Counted from the first letter of the stretch, positions 1-10,134 are shown. The stretch: 64,000 nt of DNA from an uncultured Desulfovibrionaceae bacterium (GCA_944324045.1 CALUUT010000049.1:1-64000); one strand, 5' to 3'. Numbers and translations: made by a program. The notes: generated from the sequence alone by a model not told the origin.

Positions 1-1002
1 AATCAAACGACAACTTATTTCCACTCCCAAAAGCCGGCGGGAATTGAACAGCTCCCTATATCGAGAGTAACCCCAGCGATGCAGCCGCGTTGTTTCATCT
101 CCTGCGGGAATCGCGTCATCCGGTATATAAAGCGGCTTTAGAGCGGCCAATCTTGACCGGGCCTCCGTGACGTTCGCCAGGTCGGTTGAATCCGGAGTCT
201 TAAAAAAGCGTCCCCGACGCAGTGACTTGCATGCCGGACAATAATACTCAAGAGCAAAAAGACGATGCCGATACGGCTTTTTCGCTCCATTGGCGTATTG
301 CATTGTCTCATTGCAATGCGGACACCGGCAACGCCCTCTTTCAGCGGTATTGCGCGCCGCGAGCGAAGCGCCGCAATGAGCGCATTTTCCCGGATTTTTT
401 CTGTCGGAGCACTCTGTCAGATCGCCGCATTCCGGACAAACAAAAACATTTTTGGGGTGTCTGGAATCATCGGCGACAAGATATCCAGGAAAAAGATCAA
501 AAGGCTTGCCGCAATGACGACAATCCGTTGTTTTCACCCAAAGAAAATATTTGACGCGCGCTTCAGGACTTCCGCAAACCCCGCAACGGGTCCGATATAG
601 ATGCCCCAACTCCTTTCCAAGATTCGCCCTGAGCGACATCGCGGCTTCCCGATACGCCTCGACATCCAAAGTTTCCATTTCCCGCCGGACAATCCAATAC
701 GCCATGGGATTGATATCGCAACCTTGAACGTCAGCGCCCATGCGGTTTGCTTCAAGCAGGGGAGTGCCGCCGCCCATAAAGGGATCCGCGATGGTTTTTC
801 CCGAGAGATCGCCGGCCTGATAAAAGGCCTCCTGAAGCGGGACATCTGAAAATTCAGAAAGCATAAGAGCGCGGAAAAGAGTTCCGGGCCTGCGGGCAAA
901 CCACTTGTGAACCGCTATAACGGGGCGGTAGTATTGCTGGATCTGCTTCTCACGCCGGGCGAGATTTGCCACAAAAGATATATTGTAACGATTTTCTATC
1001 AT
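1..1002 (-). CDS. Zinc-ribbon DNA methylase (COG1743-like), N-terminal part, runs off left edge
   Basis: The frame is open for 334 codons from an ATG at 1002 to the window edge, so the C-terminus is missing. The protein begins MIENRYNISFVANLARREKQ and continues with HKWFARRPGTLFRALML, which is typical of zinc-ribbon adenine-type DNA methylases. An AdoMet-binding motif ADPFMGGGTPLLEANRMGAD lies near residues 65-85. From about residue 140 there are many paired cysteines (CGVCG, CRHCG, CPECG, CAHCG, CPHC, CPAC), consistent with several zinc ribbons. The catalytic (D/N)PPY motif should lie beyond the edge. The expected role is DNA base methylation in a defence or modification locus; the partner subunits are not visible. 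An in-frame TAA sits about 25 codons upstream and no other ATG intervenes, which fixes the start. Confidence 0.8.
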   Translation of the reverse strand, partial: MIENRYNISFVANLARREKQIQQYYRPVIAVHKWFARRPGTLFRALMLSEFSDVPLQEAFYQAGDLSGKTIADPFMGGGTPLLEANRMGADVQGCDINPMAYWIVRREMETLDVEAYREAAMSLRANLGKELGHLYRTRCGVCGSPEARVKYFLWVKTTDCRHCGKPFDLFPGYLVADDSRHPKNVFVCPECGDLTECSDRKNPGKCAHCGASLAARNTAERGRCRCPHCNETMQYANGAKKPYRHRLFALEYYCPACKSLRRGRFFKTPDSTDLANVTEARSRLAALKPLYIPDDAIPAGDETTRLHRWGYSRYRELFNSRRLLGVEISCRLI

Positions 1003-1283
1003 TGAAACGGTAAAAGCATTTTTACGTGCTTTATTTCCTTCCTTGCGGATGCCGACATCATACGGCGGTTGAGGTTACGCTTTACTCTTCTCCGATCAAC
1101 GGACTCAATTCGGCAAAATGTCCATGCACGTGCCTGCACGGCATACGGCGACCGGCGTAAATCCCTTACGAAATATCGCCCATGTCGGAACAGCGTAATT
1201 CAAAAGAAGAACTTTTTCCATACTTCAAAACTGATGTTCGACGCGATTCCGTCACGTTTCCGTGAATTGGCAATTCTCCTACC
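1003..1283. other. Gap between methylase and methyltransferase stump
   Basis: No convincing gene on either strand. The minus strand carries short broken frames only. This is where the rest of the truncated methyltransferase would be expected, but I could not recognise its downstream motifs in any frame, so the sequence is either deleted or too decayed to read. Confidence 0.4.
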
Positions 1284-1622
1284 TTATACATCATATCCAT
1301 ATTTATTCCAAAATCTACCGAATGGTTCACAGCGGACTTCAAACCGGCGCGGTTCGTCAAACAGGTGCGGCGGCGGGAGCTTGGCCGCGTCTTCGGCGCA
1401 GGCCAGAAGGAATTCGCAAAAGTCCCGGCCCGGATTGCGGCTGTCCCAGTTCATGCTGGGCGCAAGCGCGGAATCGTAACAATAGCGCTTTGGCTCTTTC
1501 TTTTTGGAAAAACGCGCCTGACTGCCTATTTCAGGCCGCATGCGCAAACGCTTGTCGGCGTGTTCATAGCTTTTCGCGCGCGGCGCGGACCGGGACGGAT
1601 ACCGGGGCTTTTTTTCGGACAT
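1284..1622 (-). pseudogene. N-terminal stump of a site-specific DNA-methyltransferase
   Basis: The 112-residue frame has a good ribosome site (AGGAG, 7 bases before the ATG at 1622). Residues about 28-93 (RPEIGSQARFSKKKEPKRY, then YDSALAPSMNWDSRNPGRD and LPPPHLFDEPRRF) match what I recall as the N-terminal region of long site-specific DNA-methyltransferases of the type III-like Mod class. After PRRF the similarity stops, and an unrelated tail of about 18 residues leads to a stop. Such enzymes are normally several hundred residues long, and neither AdoMet nor catalytic motifs are present. I read it as a truncated remnant next to the methylase at 1-1002. A short functional protein is possible but less likely. 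Confidence 0.5.
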
Positions 1623-1701
1623 GGCTCAACTCCTGTTATCCGCGAATCCTAATATAAGCCTCTGAAAAGCTCAAATCTTGATGCCGCGTTGCGCATAAAA
1701 C

Positions 1702-1740
1702 ATCAAGACCGCTTCCGATGCCGTCGAAAACGGTCTTGAT
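1702..1740 (-). terminator. Probable terminator of pnp
   Basis: Perfect 10-bp inverted repeat (ATCAAGACCG / CGGTCTTGAT) about 70 bases beyond the pnp stop. In the minus direction it is followed by GTTTTATG, a short T-run. It fits the end of the long minus-strand operon. Confidence 0.5.
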
Positions 1741-1807
1741 ATCCGTATTTAAGCCGCAAACCGGCACAGCGGACGTTTGAAAGACGCCCGCGCCTTTTTG
1801 TCATCTA

Positions 1808-4006
1808 TTATCTGCGCCGGCGCTCTCCGCCGTCCCGCCGTCCGCCTTCGCGGCGCGAAGAGGACGGCCGGGCCGTATCTTCGGGATTCCAGGGAATCCC
1901 CTGTTCCTCAAGAAGCACGGCCTTGCGCGACGCGCGGATGCGATCGCCTGTGATTTCAATGACCTTGACCATCATTTCCTCGCCGACGCGCGCCACATCC
2001 GAAGCCTGTTCCACGCGATTCACGTCAAGCTGGGAAATGTGCACCAGCGCCTCAAGGTTGGGCAAAATTTCCACAATAGCGCCGATTTCCAGGACTTTGC
2101 GCACCTTGGCGAGATAATTCTTGCCCAATTCGGCGCGCTGGTCGTAGTAAAGCACCATGGTCTTGGCCAGTTCAAGCGATTCCTTGGTGGGCGCGAAGAT
2201 GGATATCTTGCCGGAATCGTCGATATCAATCGAAGCCTCGGTTTCAGAGGTGATCTGTTTGATGTTCTTGCCGCCCGGTCCGATGATCAGCCGGATAATA
2301 TCCGGATTGACCATGACTTCCTCATGCTGAGGCGCATACTTGGACAATTCGGCGCGCGGTCCGGGCATGGCCCTGGCCATTTCCCCAAGAATATGCAGCC
2401 GCGCCTCTTTGGCCTGTTGCATGGCGCGGGCCATGATTTCCGTATCAATGCCGGAAATCTTGATATCCATCTGCACCGCGGTCACGCCGTCCGCCGTGCC
2501 CGCAATCTTGAAATCCATGTCGCCAAGCGCGTCTTCGTCGCCCAGAATATCGGTCAGCACGATAAACTCGTCGTCTTCCTTGATAAGCCCCATGGCCACG
2601 CCCGCAACCGGCGCGGAGATGGGCACGCCCGCGTCCATAAGAGACAGGCAACCGCCGCACACCGCGGCCATGCTGGAAGAGCCGTTCGACTCCATGGTTT
2701 CAGCCACGACACGCAACGTGAAGGGAAACTCCTCAGCGGACGGCAAAATCGGCTTCAGCGCCTTTTCCGCAAGCGCGCCGTGCCCTATTTCCCGGCGGGA
2801 CACGCGCACGGCCTTGACTTCGCCCACGGAAAAAGGCGGAAAGTTGTAGTGCAGCATGAAACGCTTGGTCACGTCGCCGGCCAGAGAATCCACGCGCTGC
2901 TCGTCCGTGGAGCTGCCAAGAGTGGTCACCACCAGGGATTTGGTCTCTCCGCGCCGGAAAATCGCGGACCCATGGGTGCGCGGCAACACGCCGGATTCAA
3001 TGGTTATGGGGCGCACGGTTTTGGTGTCGCGGCCGTCAATGCGCAACCCCTGTTCCTTGATGCGCCGGCGCACGATTTTCTTTTCCAGCGCGGCAAAAAT
3101 GTCCCCAAGCTGGGCCAAAGGCGACGGGTCTTCCGCATAGTCCGGGTCCGCGGCCAAGGCTTCCTTGACTTCGTCCTTGACGGCCTTGCGCGCGTCCTTG
3201 CGCTTCATCTTTTCCGGAACAGTCAGGGCCGCCGCGAGCTTTTCGCCGCACAAGGCCTCGACCTTGCGCGTCAGGGCTTCATCGTTTTCCAAAGGCGTAA
3301 AGGCCATCTTGGGTTTGCCCGCCTGGGCGCGCAACGTTTCTTGGGCTTCGATAAGCGGCTGCACGGCGTCATGACCGAAATTCAAGGCCGCAATGATCAC
3401 GTCCTCAGGCACGAACTCGGCCTCGCCCTCAACCATGACCACCGCTTCCTTGCTCGCGGCCATGACGATGTTCAAATCGCTTTGTTCCTGTTCCTTGAGC
3501 GTGGGGTTGAGCACAAACTGACCGTTCACCCGTCCCACGCGCGCGCCGGCGACCGGCCCGTTGAACGGAATGGAGGATATCATGACCGCAGCGGACGCCG
3601 CGGTCAGGGCAAGCACATCCGGATCGTTGTCCGGCTCGGCGGACAAAACGGACGCAAGAATCTGCACCTCATCCTTGAACCCTTTGGGAAAACACGGGCG
3701 CACCGGCCGGTCGATAAGACGGGAAACCAGGGTTTCACGTTCCGACGGACGGCCTATCTCGCGCCGGAAAAAGCTGCCGGGAATGCGGCCCGCCGCATAC
3801 ATTTTTTCAGAATATTCCACGGTCAGGGGAAAGAAATCCGCTTCCCGTTCCATGGGCTGGGAACAGACCGTGACCAGAACCACAGTGCCGCCGCACTGAA
3901 TCCAGACCGCGCCGTCCGCCTGATTGGCCAGACGCCCGGTTTCAAAAAGAATTTCCTTGCCGCCCACCTGGGCTGCAACCCGCGTTACATCAAAAAGACT
4001 GTTCAT
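1808..4006 (-). CDS. pnp: Polyribonucleotide nucleotidyltransferase (PNPase)
   Basis: 732 residues. PNPase phosphorolytically degrades RNA 3' to 5' in the cytoplasm and is part of the RNA degradosome. The order is RNase PH domain 1 (GRIPGSFFRREIGRPSE near residue 75), a helical linker, RNase PH domain 2, a KH domain (IGPGGKNIKQITSETEASID), an S1 domain (GAIVEILPNLEALVHISQLD) and a basic Arg/Gly tail. I start at MNSLFDVTRV. The preceding codon is also ATG (4009), and the AAGGA at 4013-4017 would serve either. It lies downstream of rpsO, the classic rpsO-pnp pairing, across an unusually long 430-base gap. Confidence 0.95.
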   Translation of the reverse strand: MNSLFDVTRVAAQVGGKEILFETGRLANQADGAVWIQCGGTVVLVTVCSQPMEREADFFPLTVEYSEKMYAAGRIPGSFFRREIGRPSERETLVSRLIDRPVRPCFPKGFKDEVQILASVLSAEPDNDPDVLALTAASAAVMISSIPFNGPVAGARVGRVNGQFVLNPTLKEQEQSDLNIVMAASKEAVVMVEGEAEFVPEDVIIAALNFGHDAVQPLIEAQETLRAQAGKPKMAFTPLENDEALTRKVEALCGEKLAAALTVPEKMKRKDARKAVKDEVKEALAADPDYAEDPSPLAQLGDIFAALEKKIVRRRIKEQGLRIDGRDTKTVRPITIESGVLPRTHGSAIFRRGETKSLVVTTLGSSTDEQRVDSLAGDVTKRFMLHYNFPPFSVGEVKAVRVSRREIGHGALAEKALKPILPSAEEFPFTLRVVAETMESNGSSSMAAVCGGCLSLMDAGVPISAPVAGVAMGLIKEDDEFIVLTDILGDEDALGDMDFKIAGTADGVTAVQMDIKISGIDTEIMARAMQQAKEARLHILGEMARAMPGPRAELSKYAPQHEEVMVNPDIIRLIIGPGGKNIKQITSETEASIDIDDSGKISIFAPTKESLELAKTMVLYYDQRAELGKNYLAKVRKVLEIGAIVEILPNLEALVHISQLDVNRVEQASDVARVGEEMMVKVIEITGDRIRASRKAVLLEEQGIPWNPEDTARPSSSRREGGRRDGGERRRR

Positions 4007-4009
4007 CAT

Positions 4010-4440
4010 ATGAATCCTTGTAGATGCGAAGGGGATTCCGGGGAGAGGGCCGAAGCGCTCGGCGCTGTACCCGGACCCCCCGTTCGCGCGACTTGCGCGG
4101 ACGCAAACGTCATGCGTCCGTCTTTGTTTTTGAGCGCTGGACAGGCATCGTTCAGCGCCTGGCGGGTTTTCCCGCCGTTCATTCTTTGCCCTTGCCGGGA
4201 CATTTTTTACAAGCAAAAACACAAAGCCGCGTTGATCGCCGGCCTCTCCTGCGCTCCCTGCCAAAACGCCCGGTTTCGGACGAAACAGTGCGAAAAAAAG
4301 GCATGCGTGCGCGCACCACGCGGGAAACGCGGGGGATTGCGCGCGAAACGTCCATCTGACGCGGACAAAGGACAAAAAGGCCAACAACCAACGCATCCAA
4401 ACAGATTCGGGGGACGCATGCGTCCCCCGAAGCATCCTTG
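4010..4440 (-). other. Long rpsO-pnp intergenic leader with hairpins
   Basis: No credible gene; the open frames here are GC-rich artefacts. It contains an 8-bp stem (CGGACGCA / TGCGTCCG) at 4098-4120 and the palindrome next to rpsO. In enterobacteria the pnp leader is folded and is cut by RNase III for autoregulation. This leader could play that role, but that is inference. Confidence 0.4.
4407..4430 (-). terminator. Perfect 24-bp palindrome just after rpsO
   Basis: TCGGGGGACGCA followed by its exact reverse complement, beginning about 10 bases past the rpsO stop. It can fold as a GC-rich hairpin. No strong T-run follows, so it may be a partial terminator or an mRNA-stabilising or processing hairpin between rpsO and pnp. 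Confidence 0.5.
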
Positions 4441-4710
4441 TTATTTGCGCAGGCCCAGCTTCTCAATCAAAGCGCGGTAGCGCTGAATATCCGTCTTTTT
4501 CAGATACTTGAGCATGTTTCTGCGATGACCGACCATCTTCAAAAGACCGGTACGGGAATGAAAATCCTTCGTATGGGTCTTGAAATGATCGGTAAGCTGT
4601 TCAATGCGGGCGGTGATCAGGGCAATCTGCACCTCAGGGGAGCCCGTGTCGCCTTCATGTTTGGCGTACGCTTCAATAACTGCCTTTTTGTCGTCGGGAT
4701 GCATGGCCAC
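4441..4710 (-). CDS. rpsO: 30S ribosomal protein S15
   Basis: 89 residues, the usual S15 length. S15 binds the central domain of 16S rRNA early in 30S assembly. It has [16 protein letters not shown], the H(F)[14 protein letters not shown] rRNA-binding stretch and [13 protein letters not shown] chose the GTG at 4710 because a GGAGG lies 8 bases upstream and the length then matches the family. The ATG at 4704 is the alternative, and an upstream in-frame TTG at 4725 overlaps the ribosome site. It sits between truB and pnp, as in many bacteria. Confidence 0.95.
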   Translation of the reverse strand: MAMHPDDKKAVIEAYAKHEGDTGSPEVQIALITARIEQLTDHFKTHTKDFHSRTGLLKMVGHRRNMLKYLKKTDIQRYRALIEKLGLRK

Positions 4711-4734
4711 AGCGTTATCCTCCAATGTTTTGGG

Positions 4735-5727
4735 TTAATTCCAGAGTCCGCGAACAACGGTCCACACAGGCGCGCCCCTGAAAGACGCGGTCTGCGCCAA
4801 AGCCAGCGCTTCCCCATTTCCGGACAGGAAAAGTCCGCTCATGCCCGGAACAAAAGACGCCGGCCGCAGGTTTTCGTCCATGACCGGAAGCGCGGCATAC
4901 GGCAGGGCGACTCCGTTGCGAACCTTCTGTTCCTGTTCGCTGTTCAAAAACAGCGCAGGCCGGTCGCAAAGCGCCTCTTTTATGGGTATGACGCATTCCG
5001 CCAGCATTTCCGGATGTTCCAAAAGCGCATCAAGCTCATGGGCCGTTTTAAGCGAAAACGGATGACTGTACTCCCGGACCAGCTCAGTAAGCACGGCGCC
5101 GCACCCTAAGCGCATCCCCAAGCTGTGGGCCAGGGACCGTATATAAGTGCCGGAGCCGCAGCCGACCCGGAAGCGGATAAACGGAAGCTCGCAATCGAGC
5201 ATTTCCGCAAACTCAATGATCACATTCTTTGTCTTGACCGGGGTTTCCCGGCCCTGTCTGGCCAGACGGTACAAGGGCTGCCCCTTGTGTTTGGCCGCGG
5301 AGAAGGGCGGAACCACCTGCTCCGAAATATCCCGCCAGGCGCGTATTTCCCCTTCCACCTGGTCCGGGACGACTCCCGCGACGGATGCGGTTGCAATGCG
5401 CTCGCCTTCGGCGTCCCAGGTGTCCGTGGTCTCTCCCAGCTTCAGGCGACCGGAATACACCTTTTTGCCCATTAAATAGTTCGACAGCTTGGTCGCCTGT
5501 CCCAGAAGCACAAGCAAAACGCCCTGAGCCATGGGGTCAAGAGTGCCCGCATGGCCAATCTTGGCCTGCCCCAGCTCGCGCTTGACCCGCGCGATGCACT
5601 GGGCCGAACTGGGACCGCTGGGCTTGTTCAGAACCAGAACGCCGTGACACTGAGACGGCTTTACGCCGCGAACACGGCATGCCTGCGCATCCCGCCCGGC
5701 TCCGCTCTTGCCTGCGCCGCCGCTCAT
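4735..5727 (-). CDS. truB: tRNA pseudouridine(55) synthase
   Basis: 330 residues. TruB converts U55 in the T-loop of tRNAs to pseudouridine. The catalytic motif GHAGTLDPMAQGVL carries the nucleophile Asp at about residue 64. KVYSGRLKLGETTDTWDAEG, GTYIRSLAHSLG and a PUA-like C-terminal part are present. An N-terminal extension of about 27 residues precedes HGVLVLNKPSG. The ATG overlaps the stop of the upstream phosphoesterase gene in an ATGA, which supports this start and implies translational coupling. Confidence 0.95.
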   Translation of the reverse strand: MSGGAGKSGAGRDAQACRVRGVKPSQCHGVLVLNKPSGPSSAQCIARVKRELGQAKIGHAGTLDPMAQGVLLVLLGQATKLSNYLMGKKVYSGRLKLGETTDTWDAEGERIATASVAGVVPDQVEGEIRAWRDISEQVVPPFSAAKHKGQPLYRLARQGRETPVKTKNVIIEFAEMLDCELPFIRFRVGCGSGTYIRSLAHSLGMRLGCGAVLTELVREYSHPFSLKTAHELDALLEHPEMLAECVIPIKEALCDRPALFLNSEQEQKVRNGVALPYAALPVMDENLRPASFVPGMSGLFLSGNGEALALAQTASFRGAPVWTVVRGLWN

Positions 5728-6719
5728 GAACGCCCCAATCCCTTTACGGCGTCGCCCGCCAGCGGCAGCAAAATATGCAGCGCTTCGTTCACAGGCGCAT
5801 TGAGCGCGACGCCCGCCGCGTTTTTGTGGCCGCCGCCGCCCAAACGGGCCGCAATCTTCTGCACGTCCACCTCAGAAGAGGAACGCAGGCTGACCTTGCT
5901 TTTGCCCGGTCCGTCCGGACGGATGAAAATGCCCACATGCACGCCGCGCAAACGCCGAAGCCATGAAACGAATTCCTCCAGGGCGCGGTTGTCAAGCCCG
6001 TACTGTTCCAAAAGCCCGTCAGGCACGACAGCATACGCGACCTGTCCGTCATGGGCAAGCTTCGTCCCGCAAAACAGCTCTCCCCACACATGCAGCCGCG
6101 GCAGCGTCCAGTTGTTCGCGCGGCGGGCCGTAAAGGAGTCAAGATCAAGCCCCTGGCGCACAATAACCGCCGCCATGTCGAAAACATCGGCCCCGGTATT
6201 GGCGAACGTAAAGGAACCCGTATCCGACACCAGTCCAAGGTACACGGCCTCGCCAAGCGGTCCGGACAGATCATGCCCCATGCTTTGAGCCAGTTCGCCC
6301 ACAAGCAGACAGGCGGCCGCCGCATGCGGCTCCACCCAGCGTATGTCGCCAAAAACCGGCGTTCCGGTATGGTGGTCAATGACCACGACGTGCGAAAAAC
6401 GCCCGGCCGCCAGGGCCGCGGCGAATTCCCCGCCTGTGCGGTTCGGCTCGGCGCAATCCGCGATAACCGCCACGCGCGGCGTAAAATCATGCAAATCCGC
6501 AAGCCGCGAGATCAGGGGCGCGCCCAGATCGAGCCACGCCAGGTCTTCCGGCACGCCGCTTTCATTATACAAACGCACCCTCTTGCCCAAAAACAGCAAA
6601 AGATGCGCAAGCGCCGCCGTGGCGCCCAGCGCGTCGCCGTCCGGATTGTGGTGAGCAACCACAAGAAAATCATCCGCCTCACGAAACAGGCGCGCTATGC
6701 GGTCCTTTGGCTCGCCCAT
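5724..6719 (-). CDS. nrnA: DHH-family oligoribonuclease/pAp phosphatase (NrnA-like)
   Basis: 331 residues. NrnA-type enzymes hydrolyse short RNA oligonucleotides and 3'-phosphoadenosine 5'-phosphate with Mn. Motifs seen are AHHNPDGDALG (residues 22-32), IADCAEPNR, VIDHHTGTP and GLVSDTGSF in the DHH domain, and RLGGGGHKNAAGV in the DHHA1 domain. The start MGEPKDRI is chosen because it follows directly on the stop of the upstream DUF503 gene. An in-frame ATG at 6743 would overlap that gene by 23 bases. Its place between truB and the rbfA-like position is standard for this operon type. Confidence 0.88.
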   Translation of the reverse strand: MGEPKDRIARLFREADDFLVVAHHNPDGDALGATAALAHLLLFLGKRVRLYNESGVPEDLAWLDLGAPLISRLADLHDFTPRVAVIADCAEPNRTGGEFAAALAAGRFSHVVVIDHHTGTPVFGDIRWVEPHAAAACLLVGELAQSMGHDLSGPLGEAVYLGLVSDTGSFTFANTGADVFDMAAVIVRQGLDLDSFTARRANNWTLPRLHVWGELFCGTKLAHDGQVAYAVVPDGLLEQYGLDNRALEEFVSWLRRLRGVHVGIFIRPDGPGKSKVSLRSSSEVDVQKIAARLGGGGHKNAAGVALNAPVNEALHILLPLAGDAVKGLGRS

Positions 6720-6720
6720 G

Positions 6721-7011
6721 CTATTCCATTCCCATAATTTCAATGTCGCTGTAGACCATTTCCTCAGCCGTGCACGCTTCCATATGCGAAAGGCATTTCG
6801 TCAGTCTGGATTGCAGATGCCGCTCGTCATTGCTCACGGACACCACCGTCAGACGCAGACGCGTCATGGAATCCTCGCTGCCGGTTTCAGCCACAGCCAC
6901 ATTGAACTGGTTTCGCGTTTTCTGCTTGATGCTGTTGGCGATACGGCGCTTTCCCTTGAGAGAATCCATGCCATGCAACGCATATTCCACTGTAAGTACG
7001 CCAATCAACAT
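6721..7011 (-). CDS. DUF503 (YlxP-like) protein
   Basis: 96 residues starting MLIGVLTVEYALHGMDSLKG. The family signature is visible: SLKGKRRIANSIKQKTRNQFNVAVAE, then RLRLTVVSVSNDERHLQ. YlxP/DUF503 proteins are small ferredoxin-fold proteins found between infB and rbfA or truB; a ribosome-assembly role is suspected but not well defined. No strong ribosome site precedes this ATG, so the start is chosen by homology; longer in-frame starts exist up to 7089. No separate rbfA gene is visible between infB and truB. Confidence 0.75.
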   Translation of the reverse strand: MLIGVLTVEYALHGMDSLKGKRRIANSIKQKTRNQFNVAVAETGSEDSMTRLRLTVVSVSNDERHLQSRLTKCLSHMEACTAEEMVYSDIEIMGME

Positions 7012-7110
7012 AATAACTACGTTTCTTCCAGACGAGCCGGTCCGAAACATTCCGGCTTTTTCAAGCATAATGAAAGACCGCGACGGCAAAACGTCGCGGC
7101 CCGTTTCCCC

Positions 7111-10100
7111 TTACAGCGTCGCGGCTTCCTCGACCAGTTCAAAGGCTTCGATGATGTCTCCGGCCTTGATGTCGTTGTAATTCTCAAGACCGATGCCGCA
7201 TTCATATCCTTTGGCCACTTCGCGGGCGTCTTCTTTAAAGCGCTTCAGCGAGGATATCTTGCCGGTGTAAATGACCACGCTGTCGCGCAAGAGGCGAGCG
7301 CCGGCATTGCGGGATATCTTGCCGTCAACCACATATGAGCCAGCAATGGTCCCGACCTTGGGCACGCTGAAGGGCTGGCGCACCTCAGCCTGACCAAGAT
7401 ATATTTCCTTGCTGACCGGCGCAAGCATCCCGGCCATGGCGCTGCGTATCTCATCCACAAGGTTGTAGATGATATTGTAGAAACGAATATCCACATTTTC
7501 CTGTTCCGCGACTTCCTTGACCTTGGCTGTGGGACGCACGTTAAAGCCTATGACTATGGCGGAAGACGCGGCGGCAAGCATGATATCCGACTCTGAAATC
7601 GCGCCGGTGCCGCCATGAATGACCTGAATGCGCACCTTGTCCGTGCTCTGCTTGTTCAAAGCCTCGACAATGGCTTCAAGCGAGCCCTGCACATCCGCCT
7701 TGACCACAAGATTCAGGGTCTGGGCCTCCTGGTCGTCCGCGCCTCTTGACAGGAAGGTTTCCAGGGTGACCTTGGTTTCCCGGGCCAGTTCCTTTTCCCT
7801 CTGTTTCATGGCGCGCGTATCAGCAATGCGCCGGGCGACCTTTTCATCAGCGACCGCCACAAACTCTTCGCCGGCGACAGGCACGCCTTCAAATCCCTGA
7901 ACCTCGACAGGCGTGGACGGTCCGGCTTCCCTGACCTTCTTGCCCTGGTCGTTGAACATGGCGCGCACCCGGCCGGAGAACGTTCCGCACACGAAAGGAT
8001 CTCCCAGCTTGAGGGTTCCTTCCTGAATCAGCACGGTTCCCACAGGCCCGCGCCCTTTGTCGAGCTTCGCCTCCACAATATGCCCGCGGGCCGGTTTATC
8101 CGGGTTGGCCTTAAGCTCCAGAATTTCCGCCTGAAGCGCAATCAGTTCCAAAAGATCGTCAAGTCCCACTCTGGTTTTTGCGGAAACCTGCGCGAACACC
8201 GTATCGCCGCCCCAGTCTTCGGACACCAGGCCATAATCGGCAAGTTCGCGCATCACGCGCTCAGGATTGGCCTCAGGCTTGTCGATCTTGTTGACCGCGA
8301 CCATGATGGGCACGCCGGCGGCCTTTGAGTGGTTTATGGCTTCTTTCGTCTGTTCCATGACCCCATCGTCCGCCGCGACAACCAAAATGACGATATCCGT
8401 CACCTGCGCGCCGCGGGCGCGCATGGCGGTAAAGGCTTCGTGACCGGGCGTATCAAGAAAAACAATATCCCCGCGCTTCGTGGACACAAGATAAGCGCCG
8501 ATATGCTGGGTGATGCCGCCCGCTTCGCCGGAAACCACGCTGGATTTGCGGATTGCGTCCAGAAGCGACGTCTTGCCGTGGTCAACGTGTCCCATGATGG
8601 TCACCACCGGCGGACGCGGTTTAAGCATTTCCGGGGTATCCACAGTGGTTTCCGCAAGGTAGTCCGTTTCGGAAAAGCCCACGCGCTCCACTTCATAACC
8701 GAATTCGGACGCGACGACTGTCGCGGTGTCCAAATCCAAGGACTGATTGATGGTGGCCATGACGCCAAGCCCAAACAGCACCTTGACCACTTCCGCGCCT
8801 TTAACGCCCATCTGGTGCGCGAAGTCCGCCACGCGGATGACTTCTTCCATGCGCACCTTGCGCTTGGCCGCCTTGATGGGCTGGGTGTTGGTCTGCGCTT
8901 TTTGCTCGCGCTGTCTGCGTTTGGGCCGGCGCGCGCCCGACGGACGCGGCGTCTGCCATGTTTCCCCCACATCGCCAAGCCTGAATCCGGCGTCCATGTC
9001 GTCGTCGCCCAGCATTTCCTGGTGAAAATCCACGGTTCTGCGGCCGCCCTTGGGACGCGGCGCTTTTTTCTTGCCGTCCCGGTCCACAGGACCGTCAAAC
9101 GAACGGCCCGGCGTCGACGGCATGAACATGCGCTCCACGGGACGGGCCGGCGTCCCGGCCGGCGCGCCTGTTCTTGGCGCAGGCTCAGGCGCGGCAGGCG
9201 CGGGGTCGGGCCGTGAAATAATGCGCACCTGCGGCGCGGGCGTTTCCTCGCGGCGTTTTTTGTTGCGCGCGGGACGCTCCGGCCGTTCGCTCCCTTCTTC
9301 CCGGCCCTGCCTGCGGCCGTCGGGACGGGGCGCCTCGTCGCCCTGCGCTTCCAAAGGCGCGGACGGGGCGGCCTGCATGGCGGCCTGAACCTGGGCGCGC
9401 GAAGCCGCTATGTCGTCGGCGTCGGGAACAGCCGTGGCGTCGGGAGACACCAGCCGTTTCCTGGCCGATGCATCTTCAACTGCTTCCGCGGCCGGAACCG
9501 GCGCGCTTTTCACCTCGGAAACAGGTGGCTGCTCCAGCGGCGTTTCCTGCGCCGCGTTTTCCGTTGCAGAGGCCACAGGCGCTTCATTTTCCGGCTCCGC
9601 CTCCACGGGTTTTGGCGCGATATCTTCGGGGCGGCTGATGACTCTGGCAGTAGCCGCAACCGGCTTCGGCCTGGGTTTGTTTTTCTGAGGCCGCGGTTTC
9701 GCCGTTGCGCCTTTCGCGCTCTCTTTCGCCGCCTTTTCCTCTTCGCCGGCGATATCCGCCGCGGATGCGGCCTCCTGCGCGTCCAAAACCGTTTTGGAAC
9801 GATTCTCTTCGGACTCGGAAGCCTGAGGTTCCCGCTCAGGCTCACGCCCGCTCTTCGCCGTTCCCTGCGTGGACGCATCCGCGCTTTCATCGCGATTGCG
9901 GCGCCTGCGCACAATCACGTCGCCTTTTGACGGGGTTTTGGCCGTCACATTCACGGACGGGGCGGCCGAATAATGTTCACGGACACGCATGGCTTCCTCC
10001 GCCGAAATCAGGGATTGCTGATTTTTGGCCGGAATCCCAAGATCCCGCAACATCTGAAGCAACTCCTGCCGCTGAACGCCGAGTTCGGCGACCAGGTCTT

Positions 10101-10125
10101 TGACTTTCACACTCTCTTCGCTCAT
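7111..10125 (-). CDS. infB: Translation initiation factor IF-2
   Basis: 1004 residues. IF-2 is the GTPase that brings fMet-tRNA to the 30S subunit and drives subunit joining. The N-terminal IF2 motif ([20 protein letters not shown]) is followed by about 300 residues rich in Ala, Pro, Glu and Arg, a second IF2-N motif ([20 protein letters not shown]), and the G domain with GHVDHGKT near residue 510, DTPGH and NKID. C-terminal beta-barrel and fMet-tRNA-binding domains follow. The long, biased N-terminal segment is typical of deltaproteobacterial IF-2. It follows ylxR with a 10-base gap. Confidence 0.97.
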   Translation of the reverse strand: MSEESVKVKDLVAELGVQRQELLQMLRDLGIPAKNQQSLISAEEAMRVREHYSAAPSVNVTAKTPSKGDVIVRRRRNRDESADASTQGTAKSGREPEREPQASESEENRSKTVLDAQEAASAADIAGEEEKAAKESAKGATAKPRPQKNKPRPKPVAATARVISRPEDIAPKPVEAEPENEAPVASATENAAQETPLEQPPVSEVKSAPVPAAEAVEDASARKRLVSPDATAVPDADDIAASRAQVQAAMQAAPSAPLEAQGDEAPRPDGRRQGREEGSERPERPARNKKRREETPAPQVRIISRPDPAPAAPEPAPRTGAPAGTPARPVERMFMPSTPGRSFDGPVDRDGKKKAPRPKGGRRTVDFHQEMLGDDDMDAGFRLGDVGETWQTPRPSGARRPKRRQREQKAQTNTQPIKAAKRKVRMEEVIRVADFAHQMGVKGAEVVKVLFGLGVMATINQSLDLDTATVVASEFGYEVERVGFSETDYLAETTVDTPEMLKPRPPVVTIMGHVDHGKTSLLDAIRKSSVVSGEAGGITQHIGAYLVSTKRGDIVFLDTPGHEAFTAMRARGAQVTDIVILVVAADDGVMEQTKEAINHSKAAGVPIMVAVNKIDKPEANPERVMRELADYGLVSEDWGGDTVFAQVSAKTRVGLDDLLELIALQAEILELKANPDKPARGHIVEAKLDKGRGPVGTVLIQEGTLKLGDPFVCGTFSGRVRAMFNDQGKKVREAGPSTPVEVQGFEGVPVAGEEFVAVADEKVARRIADTRAMKQREKELARETKVTLETFLSRGADDQEAQTLNLVVKADVQGSLEAIVEALNKQSTDKVRIQVIHGGTGAISESDIMLAAASSAIVIGFNVRPTAKVKEVAEQENVDIRFYNIIYNLVDEIRSAMAGMLAPVSKEIYLGQAEVRQPFSVPKVGTIAGSYVVDGKISRNAGARLLRDSVVIYTGKISSLKRFKEDAREVAKGYECGIGLENYNDIKAGDIIEAFELVEEAATL

Positions 10126-10134
10126 GCGTATCCC

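Noticed and set aside
2039-4480. 813-codon plus-strand open frame opposite pnp
   Set aside because: It lies wholly antisense to pnp, is rich in His, Arg and Gly as expected of GC-rich mirror frames, and has no recognisable domain.
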